Assembly: GCA_937983055.1 (NCBI GenBank)
Contig: CALJLA010000286.1
Span: 1 to 21,518 of the forward strand
Length of the DNA: 21,518 bases
From: an uncultured Pseudomonadota bacterium
Lineage (GTDB): Bacteria > Pseudomonadota > Gammaproteobacteria > Burkholderiales > Eutrophovitaceae
Direction of reading: 5' to 3'
This document shows positions 1 through 6,938 of the stretch, piece after piece. Each line of letters starts with the position of its first letter. Positions within the stretch are counted from its first letter, which is position 1. Below the pieces are notes generated by a model. That model was given only the letters and a program-made list of their open reading frames with translations. It was not told where the DNA came from and did not search any database. A program made the position numbers and the translations under genes.

Positions 1-1
1 G

Positions 2-79
2 ATGCCCACGGTCATCGCGGCGTTCGTGATCGTCGCGGCCATCGTGCTTGCGCTGCTGCTTTACGTCGTTGCGCAATAG
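2..79 (+). CDS. C-terminal end of a membrane protein, or a 25-residue membrane peptide
   Basis: An open frame runs from the window edge to a TAG at 77-79. An ATG sits at position 2, so the visible product is 25 residues and is almost entirely one hydrophobic helix (VIAAFVIVAAIVLALLL) with a short polar tail ending in Gln. Because the window begins here, I cannot tell a tiny single-helix peptide from the last transmembrane segment of a longer protein. No ribosome binding site can be judged. No family is recognised. Confidence 0.3.
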   Translation: MPTVIAAFVIVAAIVLALLLYVVAQ

Positions 80-499
80 CGGTGGCGAGCGCGTCGCCGC
101 CGCGCACTCACGGCTTTCACACGGAATACTTCGCGACCGTCGCCGGAGCATCGTCGCTGGCGTCTCGCTACGCCAACATCCCGGCGCTGTCTCCTGCGTG
201 CGGCGGTCACAGAACGTCACGGCAGGCGCTGCTTCTGCGTGCATTCGCCATCGCGACAGCCCGCATTGAATCCGCGCGCGGCAGAGTGTGAAGGCGACGC
301 GTTCGCGTAATCGACGCCGCTCGTCTCGCGGCGCCGAAATGAGAACAAGCAAGAAAAGTTTAATCGCGCCGAATCGCGCGTTTTATCCGCAATGCATCAT
401 GCCGCTCTTTCTCGCGACCGCACAGGCATGTCGATCAGAAGTGCCGGTCGGCCACAGCCCCGGTTCGTCGCGGCGCAGCAGTCTGCGTTACAGAACTTT
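80..499. other. Gene-free stretch upstream of the oxygenase gene
   Basis: About 420 bases with no ORF of coding character. The short open frames here give Arg/Ser-rich translations with no domain and no good ribosome binding site. No tRNA, strong terminator or repeat is visible. Locally AT-richer runs appear around 340-400, which fits an untranslated or regulatory region. An unrecognised small RNA cannot be excluded. Confidence 0.5.
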
Positions 500-528
500 T
501 TGAAAGTCGAATTCGCGCGTGCTAATTT
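500..528 (+). promoter_or_regulatory. Candidate sigma70-type promoter for the 2OG-Fe(II) oxygenase gene
   Basis: TTGAAA at 500-505 and TAATTT at 523-528 are separated by 17 bases. The -10 element is preceded by TGC, giving an extended -10 form. The coding start at 584 lies about 55 bases downstream. The -35 is close to consensus and the -10 matches only partly. Predicted by eye. Confidence 0.4.
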
Positions 529-583
529 TCGCCGCCATGCGCACGTCATTTCTTCACCGCTGAACCGGGAGGGGGAGCAGGGG

Positions 584-1240
584 ATGGAGGAGTTGATCAT
601 CATCGACCAGGCGGTGTCGGCCGGGGTCCAGAATATCGTGGAGGGCATCGCGCTCGGCGAGCAGATCAACTGGTGCCGAAGCGACCGGGCGACCTACGGA
701 CAGGGCGTCGACCGGATATTTCCCGTCACGCCGGACTCGATCGAGGTGCATCAGTTCACGCACACGGTCTACGAGAACACGCGCGGCGACGATCCGAAGG
801 CGTCGGCGGTGTTTCCCGCGATTCTGCCGATCATCACCGCGATCCCGTACACCATCAAGCAGATGATCCGGATCAAGATGAACCTGTGCGTTCACGCGCA
901 GACTGACAACCCGAACGCGCATGGCATGCCGCACGTGGACTTCACCCGGAACAAGGAGCCTTTCGTGTCGGCGATCTACTACGTCAACGACAGCAGCGGC
1001 GACACGATAATCTTCAACGAGCGCTTCGGACACAAGGGCGCACTGAGCGTCAAGGCGCGGATCACGCCGCGAAAGGGACGGTTGATCGTGTTCGACGGCG
1101 CGCTGCTGCACGCGGGCAACACGCCGAGAGACAACAGGCCGCGGATCAACATCAATTTCGGCGCCTTCATCTATGAGGGCGCTCAGACGCTGCGCGCAGA
1201 CAATGCGGCGGCGTGCAAACCGGTCGGGGCTGCTGGCTAG
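584..1240 (+). CDS. 2-oxoglutarate/Fe(II)-dependent dioxygenase
   Basis: 218-residue soluble protein with the double-stranded beta-helix signature of 2OG-Fe(II) oxygenases. The HxD pair is H117/D119 in PHVDF, the distal histidine is H176 in LLHAGN, and a 2OG-anchoring arginine is likely R187 in RPRININF. These enzymes use Fe(II), O2 and 2-oxoglutarate to hydroxylate a substrate, releasing succinate and CO2. The substrate cannot be read from the sequence. The frame is open upstream to 392, but ATG 584 is chosen because GGAGGGGGAG at 568-577 is an excellent ribosome binding site at 6-base spacing and the upstream translation is not protein-like. No signal peptide. It is monocistronic, convergent with the DUF1223 gene. 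The size fits small prolyl-hydroxylase-like or phage-type members. Confidence 0.85.
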   Translation: MEELIIIDQAVSAGVQNIVEGIALGEQINWCRSDRATYGQGVDRIFPVTPDSIEVHQFTHTVYENTRGDDPKASAVFPAILPIITAIPYTIKQMIRIKMNLCVHAQTDNPNAHGMPHVDFTRNKEPFVSAIYYVNDSSGDTIIFNERFGHKGALSVKARITPRKGRLIVFDGALLHAGNTPRDNRPRININFGAFIYEGAQTLRADNAAACKPVGAAG

Positions 1241-1249
1241 TCAGCCCCG
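1225..1249. terminator. Weak terminator-like inverted repeat between convergent genes
   Basis: CGGGGCTG (1225-1232) and CAGCCCCG (1242-1249) form a perfect 8-bp stem with a 9-base loop that spans the oxygenase stop codon. There is no T-run on either strand, so intrinsic termination is only a possibility. Confidence 0.3.
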
Positions 1250-1278
1250 CAGGGACATGGCTGGCACGCGTGGCGCGC

Positions 1279-2073
1279 TTACGCGTCGCACACCGGATAC
1301 TTCGCCACCGCCTCCAGCACTTCTCCGCTGTCGATCCGTTCGACGAACACCGCAATCCCCAGCCGCTCGATGTTCCAGTCCGGTGCCGGCGTGATCCGCT
1401 GGTCCAGCGTCACGCGGCCGTCGGTGCCGAGCGGAAACGGGCCGGCAAGTTGGCGCACGACGCGGTCGTGCTCGAGGCGCGCGCCGGCGTTTTCGCCGGC
1501 CTTCACCTGGGTCGACAGGCCGTTTTCGAACACCGCGATCCAGGCTTGCGTGCGGTCGCGGCCGGTGCGCTCGGTGAGCACCGCTTCGCCCTGCACCCGC
1601 CACGCCGATTCCGTGCGCTGAATGTCGGCGCGGATGGCGGCGCGCGCCGGCTGCCGGTTGATGGCGGCAAGCGTCGCACGCAGGCTGCCGCCGCGCCAGC
1701 GGCGGAAGTCGCGGCCGTCGACGACCACCTGCGGGGTATAGACGAAGCTCGCGCGGTTGCGCGTCGCGACCGCACGCTGCCGGTCGCTGAACTGCGGCTT
1801 GGAGAACCGGTCGGGCCAGCCGAGCGAATTCCAGTAGTCCACGTGATAGGCCAGCAGCACCGCGTGCTGCAGCGAGACGCCGTCTTTCGCCAGACCGCTG
1901 AACCAGCGGTCGGCCGGCGGGCAGCTGCTGCAGCCTTCGGAGGTGTAGAGCTCGATGACGGTGACGCGGTGCGCCGGGCTGTCGAGCCGGCAGTCACCGG
2001 CGAGGGCGGGCGACGCCACCGTACAGATGGCGAGCGCGCACAGGCCGACCAGTTTCTGGGTTGCGCGAACCAT
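1279..2073 (-). CDS. Exported DUF1223 family protein with a CxxC motif
   Basis: 264 residues. A Sec signal peptide occupies about residues 1-25, with likely cleavage in SPALA|GD. The mature part opens with the DUF1223 hallmark ELYTSEGCSSCPPAD, with C48 and C51 forming a CxxC of thioredoxin-like appearance. The family is a thioredoxin-fold-like exported group of unknown biochemical role; redox activity in the periplasm is inference from the CxxC. Length is normal for the family. The start ATG (complement of 2071-2073) is directly followed by the signal peptide. It is convergent with the oxygenase gene and has no operon partner. A TATAAC -10-like hexamer lies upstream. Confidence 0.9.
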   Translation of the reverse strand: MVRATQKLVGLCALAICTVASPALAGDCRLDSPAHRVTVIELYTSEGCSSCPPADRWFSGLAKDGVSLQHAVLLAYHVDYWNSLGWPDRFSKPQFSDRQRAVATRNRASFVYTPQVVVDGRDFRRWRGGSLRATLAAINRQPARAAIRADIQRTESAWRVQGEAVLTERTGRDRTQAWIAVFENGLSTQVKAGENAGARLEHDRVVRQLAGPFPLGTDGRVTLDQRITPAPDWNIERLGIAVFVERIDSGEVLEAVAKYPVCDA

Positions 2074-2106
2074 GGTGAAGGCTCCGGACGGGAAGCGTTG
2101 TCCGGG

Positions 2107-2112
2107 GTTATA
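2107..2112 (-). promoter_or_regulatory. Possible -10 element for the DUF1223 gene
   Basis: On the minus strand TATAAC lies about 35 bases before the ATG. No convincing -35 hexamer is present at 16-18 bases, so this is only a weak candidate. Confidence 0.2.
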
Positions 2113-2443
2113 CGCGGCCGGTCGGTGTGCGGATGAGGCGCTTAGTGCGCAGGGCCGTGTGGCGGCGGCCCGGGCAGTTGCGGAATGTGCGCCGGGGGCA
2201 GGGCTGCGGCGGGCTGACGCGCGGCACGTTCGTGCCGTTCGCGGGCGCGGGCGGACTTGTGGGTGGGGTGAGCGTTCGTGCGTCCGGCAGCTCGCCGGAC
2301 CGGCTTCAGCAGGAGCCGCATGCCTGCCCGATGGGATCAGGACGCCCGGGCAGGGCGCCGCACGGCGGTGCGGCGGCGGCGGAGCATTGCGTCAGGCATC
2401 GATGCCTGCGCGACTTCGGCGGCGGCGCGACCTGCGCGCGCGG
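2113..2443. other. Gene-free stretch containing several inverted repeats
   Basis: About 330 bases without a credible gene. Open frames here translate to Arg/Gly-rich low-complexity protein. Three symmetric elements are visible: a hairpin of GTCCGGC/GCCGGAC with a 5-base loop (2282-2300), an 8-bp stem CCTGCCCG/CGGGCAGG with a 16-base loop (2323-2354), and the perfect 16-base palindrome CAGGCATCGATGCCTG (2393-2408). The palindrome lies 36 bases beyond the stop codon of the small minus-strand ORF. Confidence 0.45.
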
Positions 2444-2608
2444 CTACAGTTCGTCGATTGCGTGATGCTCGGTGATCTGTTCGCACAGGTCGTGTTCGAG
2501 GCAGCTCAACTCGACGTACTCGCAGTACTCCACGAACTCATCGTATTCGGGCAGCGGCCGGTCGGCGTCATTGGTGGGGCTGGCTCCGGGATCGGTTGTG
2601 ACTGTCAA
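2444..2608 (-). CDS. Small acidic protein of unknown function (54 residues)
   Basis: Not recognised. The frame uses GC-rich third positions and encodes a very acidic, Glu/Asp/Tyr-rich protein with three cysteines (motifs EYCEY, LSCLEHDLCEQ) and the C-terminus HHAIDEL. I chose a TTG start at 2608 because the minus strand has AAGGAGG (complement of 2621-2627) 12 bases upstream, the strongest ribosome binding site nearby. The frame is open to an ATG at 2722, which would give 92 residues, but that extension is Arg/Pro-rich and runs through the binding site. There is no signal peptide or membrane helix. It stands alone, flanked by gene-free DNA. Small size and a non-ATG start keep confidence moderate. 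Confidence 0.5.
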   Translation of the reverse strand: MTVTTDPGASPTNDADRPLPEYDEFVEYCEYVELSCLEHDLCEQITEHHAIDEL

Positions 2609-2999
2609 TATGGCGTTGTTCCTCCTTCGCCAGGTGGCGCTCACGGGCACCTCCGGCGGCGGCGAGGGTGATTTGGGAAACCTCCCGTCCGAGGTTGCCC
2701 GGGCGCACCCCAACCGTCGCACGGGACGTGCCAGCGGCGCTGTCGGAAAGCCGACAACGCGATGGCGCGGACATGTGCATGGAATCAGCGAAAATTTTGC
2801 TGGCGTCGAGACACCGACAGGTTCGCTTCGCGTGCTGCCGCGAATTGCGAGACGGGCGTGCCGCTGCGCGACAGTTCCGGAGAGCGTGCAGGGTCACGTC
2901 GGCGATGAATGCCTGGTGCGCCGCGGCGACAAAACACGCGCGCACGCGTGGCGACCCGCCTCGCCCGCCCGCTCTGCAGGCGGGTGAAGCAGGCATGGA
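2609..2999. other. Gene-free stretch with a terminator-like hairpin
   Basis: About 390 bases with no credible gene beyond the alternative upstream extension of the small acidic ORF. Near the right end ACCCGCCT (2954-2961) and AGGCGGGT (2978-2985) form an 8-bp stem with a 16-base loop, 15 bases past the stop of the minus-strand lipoprotein gene. It may act as its terminator, although there is no T-run. Confidence 0.4.
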
Positions 3000-3281
3000 T
3001 TAATCGCAGGTGAAGTACACGTCGGCCGTGACCGGCCCGAGATCCTGCTCGGTGACGCGGCTGGTGCGGCCGGACTGGGCGCAGTACGCCTCCGCCTCGA
3101 CCTTGGCCTGGCGCAGGGATTCTTCGCTGCCGCCATCCTTGTTCGGGGTGCGGATCTGCAGGAAGTAGACGTTGGGCGCCTTTTCCGAGATGCCGGAGTT
3201 GTAGGCGCTGGCACAGCCGCCGATCAGGGTGGTGCCGGCAGCCAGTGCGACAATGAGCTTGAGCGTCGGGCGAAGATTCAT
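3000..3281 (-). CDS. Small putative lipoprotein
   Basis: 93 residues. The N-terminus is a lipoprotein signal peptide with the lipobox LIGGC, and C23 is the predicted lipidated residue. The mature part has two further cysteines, C67 (EAYC) and C92 (YFTCD, the C-terminus), which could form a disulfide in the periplasm. ATG 3281 is chosen because it starts the signal peptide directly and has GAGGAG upstream. A TTG at 3341 would add a charged extension that spoils the signal. The family is not recognised. It is divergent from the GNAT gene. Confidence 0.75.
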   Translation of the reverse strand: MNLRPTLKLIVALAAGTTLIGGCASAYNSGISEKAPNVYFLQIRTPNKDGGSEESLRQAKVEAEAYCAQSGRTSRVTEQDLGPVTADVYFTCD

Positions 3282-3395
3282 TTTGGGTCGTGGCTCCTCG
3301 GATTTGGATTGGAAAGGCCGGCGCGATCCGTCGGAGCGCAACAGCCCTGCAGCCTACGCAATTACGCCGGCATCATACGCGGGCGAACGAACGCC

Positions 3396-3935
3396 ATGGA
3401 AACCGAATCGATCGTCCTCAGACCGGCGGGCCCAGCCGACGCCGACGCCATAGCCCGCCTGCACGCCGAGAGCTGGCGCACCGCCTACCGTGGCGCCCTG
3501 AGCGACGAGTATCTGCGCGGCCCGATCGAGTCGGAACGGCGGGCGGTATGGCAGGCGCGGCTGGATCGGCCGGAGCCGGCGCAATACGTGGTGCTGGCCG
3601 AAGCCGGCGGCCAGCCGCTGGGCTTTGCCTGTGCCTACGGCGGGCACGATCCGCAGTGGGGCACGTTTCTCGACAACCTGCATGTCGCGCCCGAACTCAA
3701 ACGCCGGGGCATCGGCGCGCAGCTGATGGCGGCGGTGGCGCGCTGGTCGACCAGGCACTATCCGGGGCAGGGCGTCTATCTCTGGGTGCTGGAATCGAAT
3801 GCGCCGGCCCTTCGCTTCTACCAGCGACTGGGCGGCAAAATTGCCGGCAGCGGCACCTGGACGCCCCCCGACGGCAGCGCGCTGCCGAAGCTGCGCATTG
3901 CCTGGCGCGATGTCGGCGTGCTGCTCATGCGCTGA
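3396..3935 (+). CDS. GNAT family N-acetyltransferase
   Basis: 179 residues, a complete single GNAT domain. Motif A is clear at about residues 92-115: strand LDNLHV followed by the acetyl-CoA pyrophosphate-binding loop RRGIGA (103-108). Motif B (NAPALRFYQRLGG, about 135-147) follows, including the usual aromatic residue in FY. The N-terminal IVLRPAGPADADAIARL pattern is typical of the RimI-like branch. It transfers an acetyl group from acetyl-CoA to an amine; the acceptor is unknown. ATG 3396 is chosen because the fold begins immediately after it; the upstream extension from 3309 is not GNAT-like. No strong ribosome binding site is seen. Confidence 0.88.
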   Translation: METESIVLRPAGPADADAIARLHAESWRTAYRGALSDEYLRGPIESERRAVWQARLDRPEPAQYVVLAEAGGQPLGFACAYGGHDPQWGTFLDNLHVAPELKRRGIGAQLMAAVARWSTRHYPGQGVYLWVLESNAPALRFYQRLGGKIAGSGTWTPPDGSALPKLRIAWRDVGVLLMR

Positions 3936-4083
3936 ACGTCGCGAGCGTCGTTCACGAGACTGCGCTGGCCGGCCTGCCGGCCGGCGTCTGCGGCACGTTG
4001 CGCAATCGATGCCGCAGGACTAGCCTGACCGCCTTGCTCTTCGGGTGCATTCGCCGGCGACACGGCGGGTGGGGGAGGGTGCC

Positions 4084-5757
4084 ATGGCGGGCAGCGCAGA
4101 TTTTCCTTGCGGGCTGCGGGGCCGCACGATGCGGCCGACGGCCGCCTGCCTCGTGCTGGCGTGCGCCGCGGTTTACGCCGGCGCGTGCGGCGCACAGCAA
4201 TCCGGCCATTCCGGTGACGCGCTCGGCGAAGTCGACTTTCCGGTGAGTTGCGCGGCGGCCGCGCAGCCGTCGTTCAACCAGGCGATGGCGCTACTGCATC
4301 ACATGACCTATCCGCAGGCGCGGCAGGCCTTCGACGAGGTGGCGCAGCTCGACCCGGCTTGCGCGATGGCCTACTGGGGCATGGCAATGACGTTGTTCCA
4401 GCCGCTGTGGCCGACGCGGCCCTCGCCGCAGGCGCTGCAGCAGGGCTGGCAACTCGTCGAGGCGGCGCAGTCGCGGCGCCCGCCGACCGAACGCGAGGCG
4501 CTGCTGGTGGCGTCCGCCGAAGCGTTCTTTCTCGAACCCGCCGGCAGGGATTACTGGGCGCGCATCCGGCGTTGGGAAGCGGCGATGCAGCGCGCCTACG
4601 CCGCCTACCCGCAAGACCACGAGGTCGCCGCGCTGTACGCGCTGGCGCATCTCGCTGCGGCGCCGGTGTCCGCCAGCGCGCGGCAGAATTCGGATCGTGC
4701 CGCGGACATCCTGCTTGGCATCTACCGGTGCAATCCGGACCATCCGGGCGCCATGCACTATCTGGTGCACGCCAACGACACGCCGGGGCGCGAGCGCGAA
4801 TCGCTGGAGATTACCCGCCGCTACGAGCGGCTGGCGCCGCGCAATCCGCACGCGCTGCACATGCCTACGCACATCTACACGCGGCTCGGCGACTGGGAGG
4901 GCGTGATCCGCGGCAACCTGAACGCCGCCGAGGCGGCGCTGGAGCATCCCGCCGGCGAGCACGGCGAATGGGTGTGGGACGAGTTTCCGCACGCGATCGA
5001 ATACCTGGTCTATGCCTACCTGCAGACCGGCGCGGACGACGCATCGGCGGCGCAGATCCGCCGCCTGCTGGCCACACCGCAACTCGAGCCGAGCTTCAAG
5101 ACCGCTTTTCACCTGGCCTCCACCCGCGCGCGCCACGCGCTGGAGCGCCACGACTGGCAGGAGGCGTCGCAACTGGTGGCGCGCGATGCGCCGGCGCTGG
5201 ACTGGGACCGCTTCGCCTGGCCCGAAGCGATCAGTCATTTCGCGCGCGGGCTGGGCGCGGCGCATCTCGGCCGCCCGGCCGAGGCCGCCGCCGCGATCGC
5301 GCGGCTCGATGAACTCGAACGCGTCGCGCGCCAGGCCGGCGAAGAGCTGTTCGCGCGCAACATCCGCGTGCTGCGGCTCGAACTGGAAGCCTGGCTTGCG
5401 CACGCGCAGGGGCAGGCCGCCACGAGTCTGGCCCTGATGCAGCAAGCGGCCGAGCTGGAGACTGCGACGCCCAAGCACGCGGTGACGCCGGCGCCCACCC
5501 TGCCGGCGCATGAACTGCTCGGCGACCTGCTGATGGAACAGCAGCGCCCGGCGGACGCGCTCGACGCCTACCGGCGCGCGCTGGAGCATTACCCGCGGCG
5601 GCTGAACGCGCTGCTCGGCGCGGCCCGGGCCGCCGGCGCGCTGGGCGATACGGATCAGGCCCGCGGCCTCTATCGCAAGCTGCTGGCGCTGACGGAACGG
5701 GGCACACGGCAGGCGGTCATCGAGGAAGCCCGCCGCCACGCGGCGGGCGAACCCTGA
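4084..5757 (+). CDS. Exported tetratricopeptide-repeat protein
   Basis: 557 residues from ATG 4084. A hydrophobic signal segment (about residues 20-36, AACLVLACAAVYAGACGAQ) is followed by helical TPR-like pairs. Recognisable are FNQAMALLHHMTYPQARQAF near the N-terminus and, near the C-terminus, LLGDLLMEQQRPADALDAYR followed by a further repeat. The middle carries two conserved-looking motifs, HYLVH (H225, H229) and HMPTHIYTR (H259, H263), which I recall as characteristic of a widespread group of TPR proteins of unknown function. ATG 4084 has GGGGGAGGG just upstream. ATG 4129 starts closer to the signal peptide and is a fair alternative (542 residues). Role unknown; protein-protein interaction outside the cytoplasm is likely. 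Confidence 0.85.
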   Translation: MAGSADFPCGLRGRTMRPTAACLVLACAAVYAGACGAQQSGHSGDALGEVDFPVSCAAAAQPSFNQAMALLHHMTYPQARQAFDEVAQLDPACAMAYWGMAMTLFQPLWPTRPSPQALQQGWQLVEAAQSRRPPTEREALLVASAEAFFLEPAGRDYWARIRRWEAAMQRAYAAYPQDHEVAALYALAHLAAAPVSASARQNSDRAADILLGIYRCNPDHPGAMHYLVHANDTPGRERESLEITRRYERLAPRNPHALHMPTHIYTRLGDWEGVIRGNLNAAEAALEHPAGEHGEWVWDEFPHAIEYLVYAYLQTGADDASAAQIRRLLATPQLEPSFKTAFHLASTRARHALERHDWQEASQLVARDAPALDWDRFAWPEAISHFARGLGAAHLGRPAEAAAAIARLDELERVARQAGEELFARNIRVLRLELEAWLAHAQGQAATSLALMQQAAELETATPKHAVTPAPTLPAHELLGDLLMEQQRPADALDAYRRALEHYPRRLNALLGAARAAGALGDTDQARGLYRKLLALTERGTRQAVIEEARRHAAGEP

Positions 5758-5832
5758 CGCACGTGTGCTGCTGCACGCGGCGCACGGCCTGGCATCGACG
5801 GTTCACGTTTCGACAACAAGAGGGAGGCGGCA

Positions 5833-6822
5833 ATGCAGCACAAGAAAATAAATCCCTGGCGCTGGCAGGACCAGTTCGGGTTTTCCCAGGCGATCGAGGC
5901 GGCCGGCGCGCAGCGCACGCTGTATTGCGCCGGACAGACATCGTCGGATGCCGAGGGGCGGCCGCTGCACGCGGGCGACATGGCGGCGCAGATCCGCCAG
6001 GCCTTCGACAATCTCGAGGCGGTGCTGAAAGCCGCCGGTTTCGAGCTGGGCAACGTGGTGCGGCTCAACTACTACACGACCGACGTCGATGCGATGTTTG
6101 CCGCCTACCAGACGGTGACCGACCGCCTCGCCACCGCCGGCTGCCAGCCCGCCAGCACGCTGCTCGGCGTGCAGCGGCTGGCGTTTCCCGAGTTCATGAT
6201 CGAGAGCGAGGCGAGCGCGGGCGGAGAGGCGCTGCGGCGGCCTTCGATGAGAGGCCAAAAAAAGAGCCGCCGGCCGGCGGCTCTTTTGTTTTTGCGGGCG
6301 ACGCCAGTCAAGATCCGCGTCGCCCGCGGGGGTTCAGCGCCCGACCTCGGTCTTGAACGCTTCGAGGTCGTAGGCCATGCCGTTCAGCACCGTGCTCCAG
6401 TGCCGCACGGTGGCCGCGGTAGCGACGGCCTCGCGGATTTCTGCCTCGCTCGCGCCGTGCTTGCGCGCGTTGCGCGTATGGGCGTGCACGCAGTAGGTGC
6501 AGGGAATCTGCGCGGCCACCCCCAGCGCGATGAGCTCGCGGGTTTTCGCGTCCAGTCTGGCGTTGAGCCCTTCGAGCACCGCGCGCGCCTGCAGCGCTGC
6601 GCTCAACGCATGGCTGGGGTAGGTGTCGCGCAGAAATTTTGGCGCGTCCTGCGCCAGCGCGGGGGCGGCAAACAGTGCGGCGGCAGCCGCAGCAATCAGC
6701 GTTTTCATCAGCGTTCTCCTCTGAACATGACGGCTCCACGGAAGCCGATATCGGGAAAACGCAAGACCCCCGGGGAGCGACGAGTGACGGCGGCTGCCAG
6801 CGCAGCTCAAAGAACAGGGTAG
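5833..6822 (+). CDS. Rid (YjgF/YER057c/UK114) family ORF without its normal stop
   Basis: The first roughly 133 codons (5833-6231) are a complete Rid domain, including GQTSSDAEG, AFDNLEAVLKAAG, NYYTTDVDAM and the C-terminal strand FPEFMIESEAS. Rid proteins form trimers. RidA proper hydrolyses reactive enamines/imines from PLP enzymes using an arginine. Here the matching position in PASTLLGVQRL is Ser, as in Rid groups lacking that arginine, so imine hydrolysis is doubtful. A good AGAGGGAGG site precedes the ATG. The frame then fails to stop: it runs through a strong terminator (6257-6293) and antisense across the AhpD-like gene to 6822. A TGA exists in the +1 frame at 6248-6250, just before the terminator. 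I take the true product as about 133-140 residues, with the tail due to a lost stop or an indel. Confidence 0.7.
   Translation: MQHKKINPWRWQDQFGFSQAIEAAGAQRTLYCAGQTSSDAEGRPLHAGDMAAQIRQAFDNLEAVLKAAGFELGNVVRLNYYTTDVDAMFAAYQTVTDRLATAGCQPASTLLGVQRLAFPEFMIESEASAGGEALRRPSMRGQKKSRRPAALLFLRATPVKIRVARGGSAPDLGLERFEVVGHAVQHRAPVPHGGRGSDGLADFCLARAVLARVARMGVHAVGAGNLRGHPQRDELAGFRVQSGVEPFEHRARLQRCAQRMAGVGVAQKFWRVLRQRGGGKQCGGSRSNQRFHQRSPLNMTAPRKPISGKRKTPGERRVTAAASAAQRTG
6257..6293. terminator. Strong bidirectional intrinsic terminator
   Basis: GAGCCGCCGG (6264-6273) and CCGGCGGCTC (6274-6283) form a perfect palindrome. It is flanked by seven A at 6257-6263 and TTTTGTTTTT at 6284-6293, so the perfect symmetry spans 28 bases (6260-6287). 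It sits between the convergent Rid and AhpD-like genes and can serve both. Confidence 0.92.
6334..6708 (-). CDS. Exported AhpD-like / carboxymuconolactone decarboxylase family protein
   Basis: 124 residues. A Sec signal peptide (about 1-19, ending APALA|Q) precedes a CMD/AhpD-type helical domain. The hallmark CxxC plus histidine is present as C70-T-Y-C73-V-H-A-H77, in the context LIALGVAAQIPCTYCVHAH. In AhpD this pair supports peroxidase-linked disulfide chemistry; many relatives have unknown substrates. The signal peptide implies a periplasmic location, less usual for the family. The ATG has AGGAGA at 7-base spacing. The frame is open upstream to 6810 but that part is not protein-like. It ends just beyond the shared bidirectional terminator. 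Confidence 0.85.
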   Translation of the reverse strand: MKTLIAAAAAALFAAPALAQDAPKFLRDTYPSHALSAALQARAVLEGLNARLDAKTRELIALGVAAQIPCTYCVHAHTRNARKHGASEAEIREAVATAATVRHWSTVLNGMAYDLEAFKTEVGR

Positions 6823-6854
6823 GCCGTCCTGCCCGAGGCATCAGTCGAGGGCGT

Positions 6855-6883
6855 TTCTTGCCGGCGCCCTTGCCGCCTATGCT
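6855..6883 (+). promoter_or_regulatory. Weak candidate promoter for the acyltransferase gene
   Basis: TTCTTG (6855-6860) and TATGCT (6878-6883) are separated by 17 bases, 55 bases before ATG 6939. Neither hexamer is close to consensus. Confidence 0.22.
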
Positions 6884-6938
6884 AACGCCGCTGCCGGACG
6901 CTACCAAGCGCTCCCGCGAGTGGAGCGACCGCTGACAC

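Noticed and set aside
2127..2465. 112-codon plus-strand ORF in the gene-free region
   Set aside because: Gly/Arg-rich translation, no domain and no credible start; it overlaps inverted repeats and the small acidic ORF.
4291..5739. A 482-codon minus-strand open frame opposite the TPR gene
   Set aside because: Arg-rich shadow of the real gene, with no ribosome binding site or recognisable motif.
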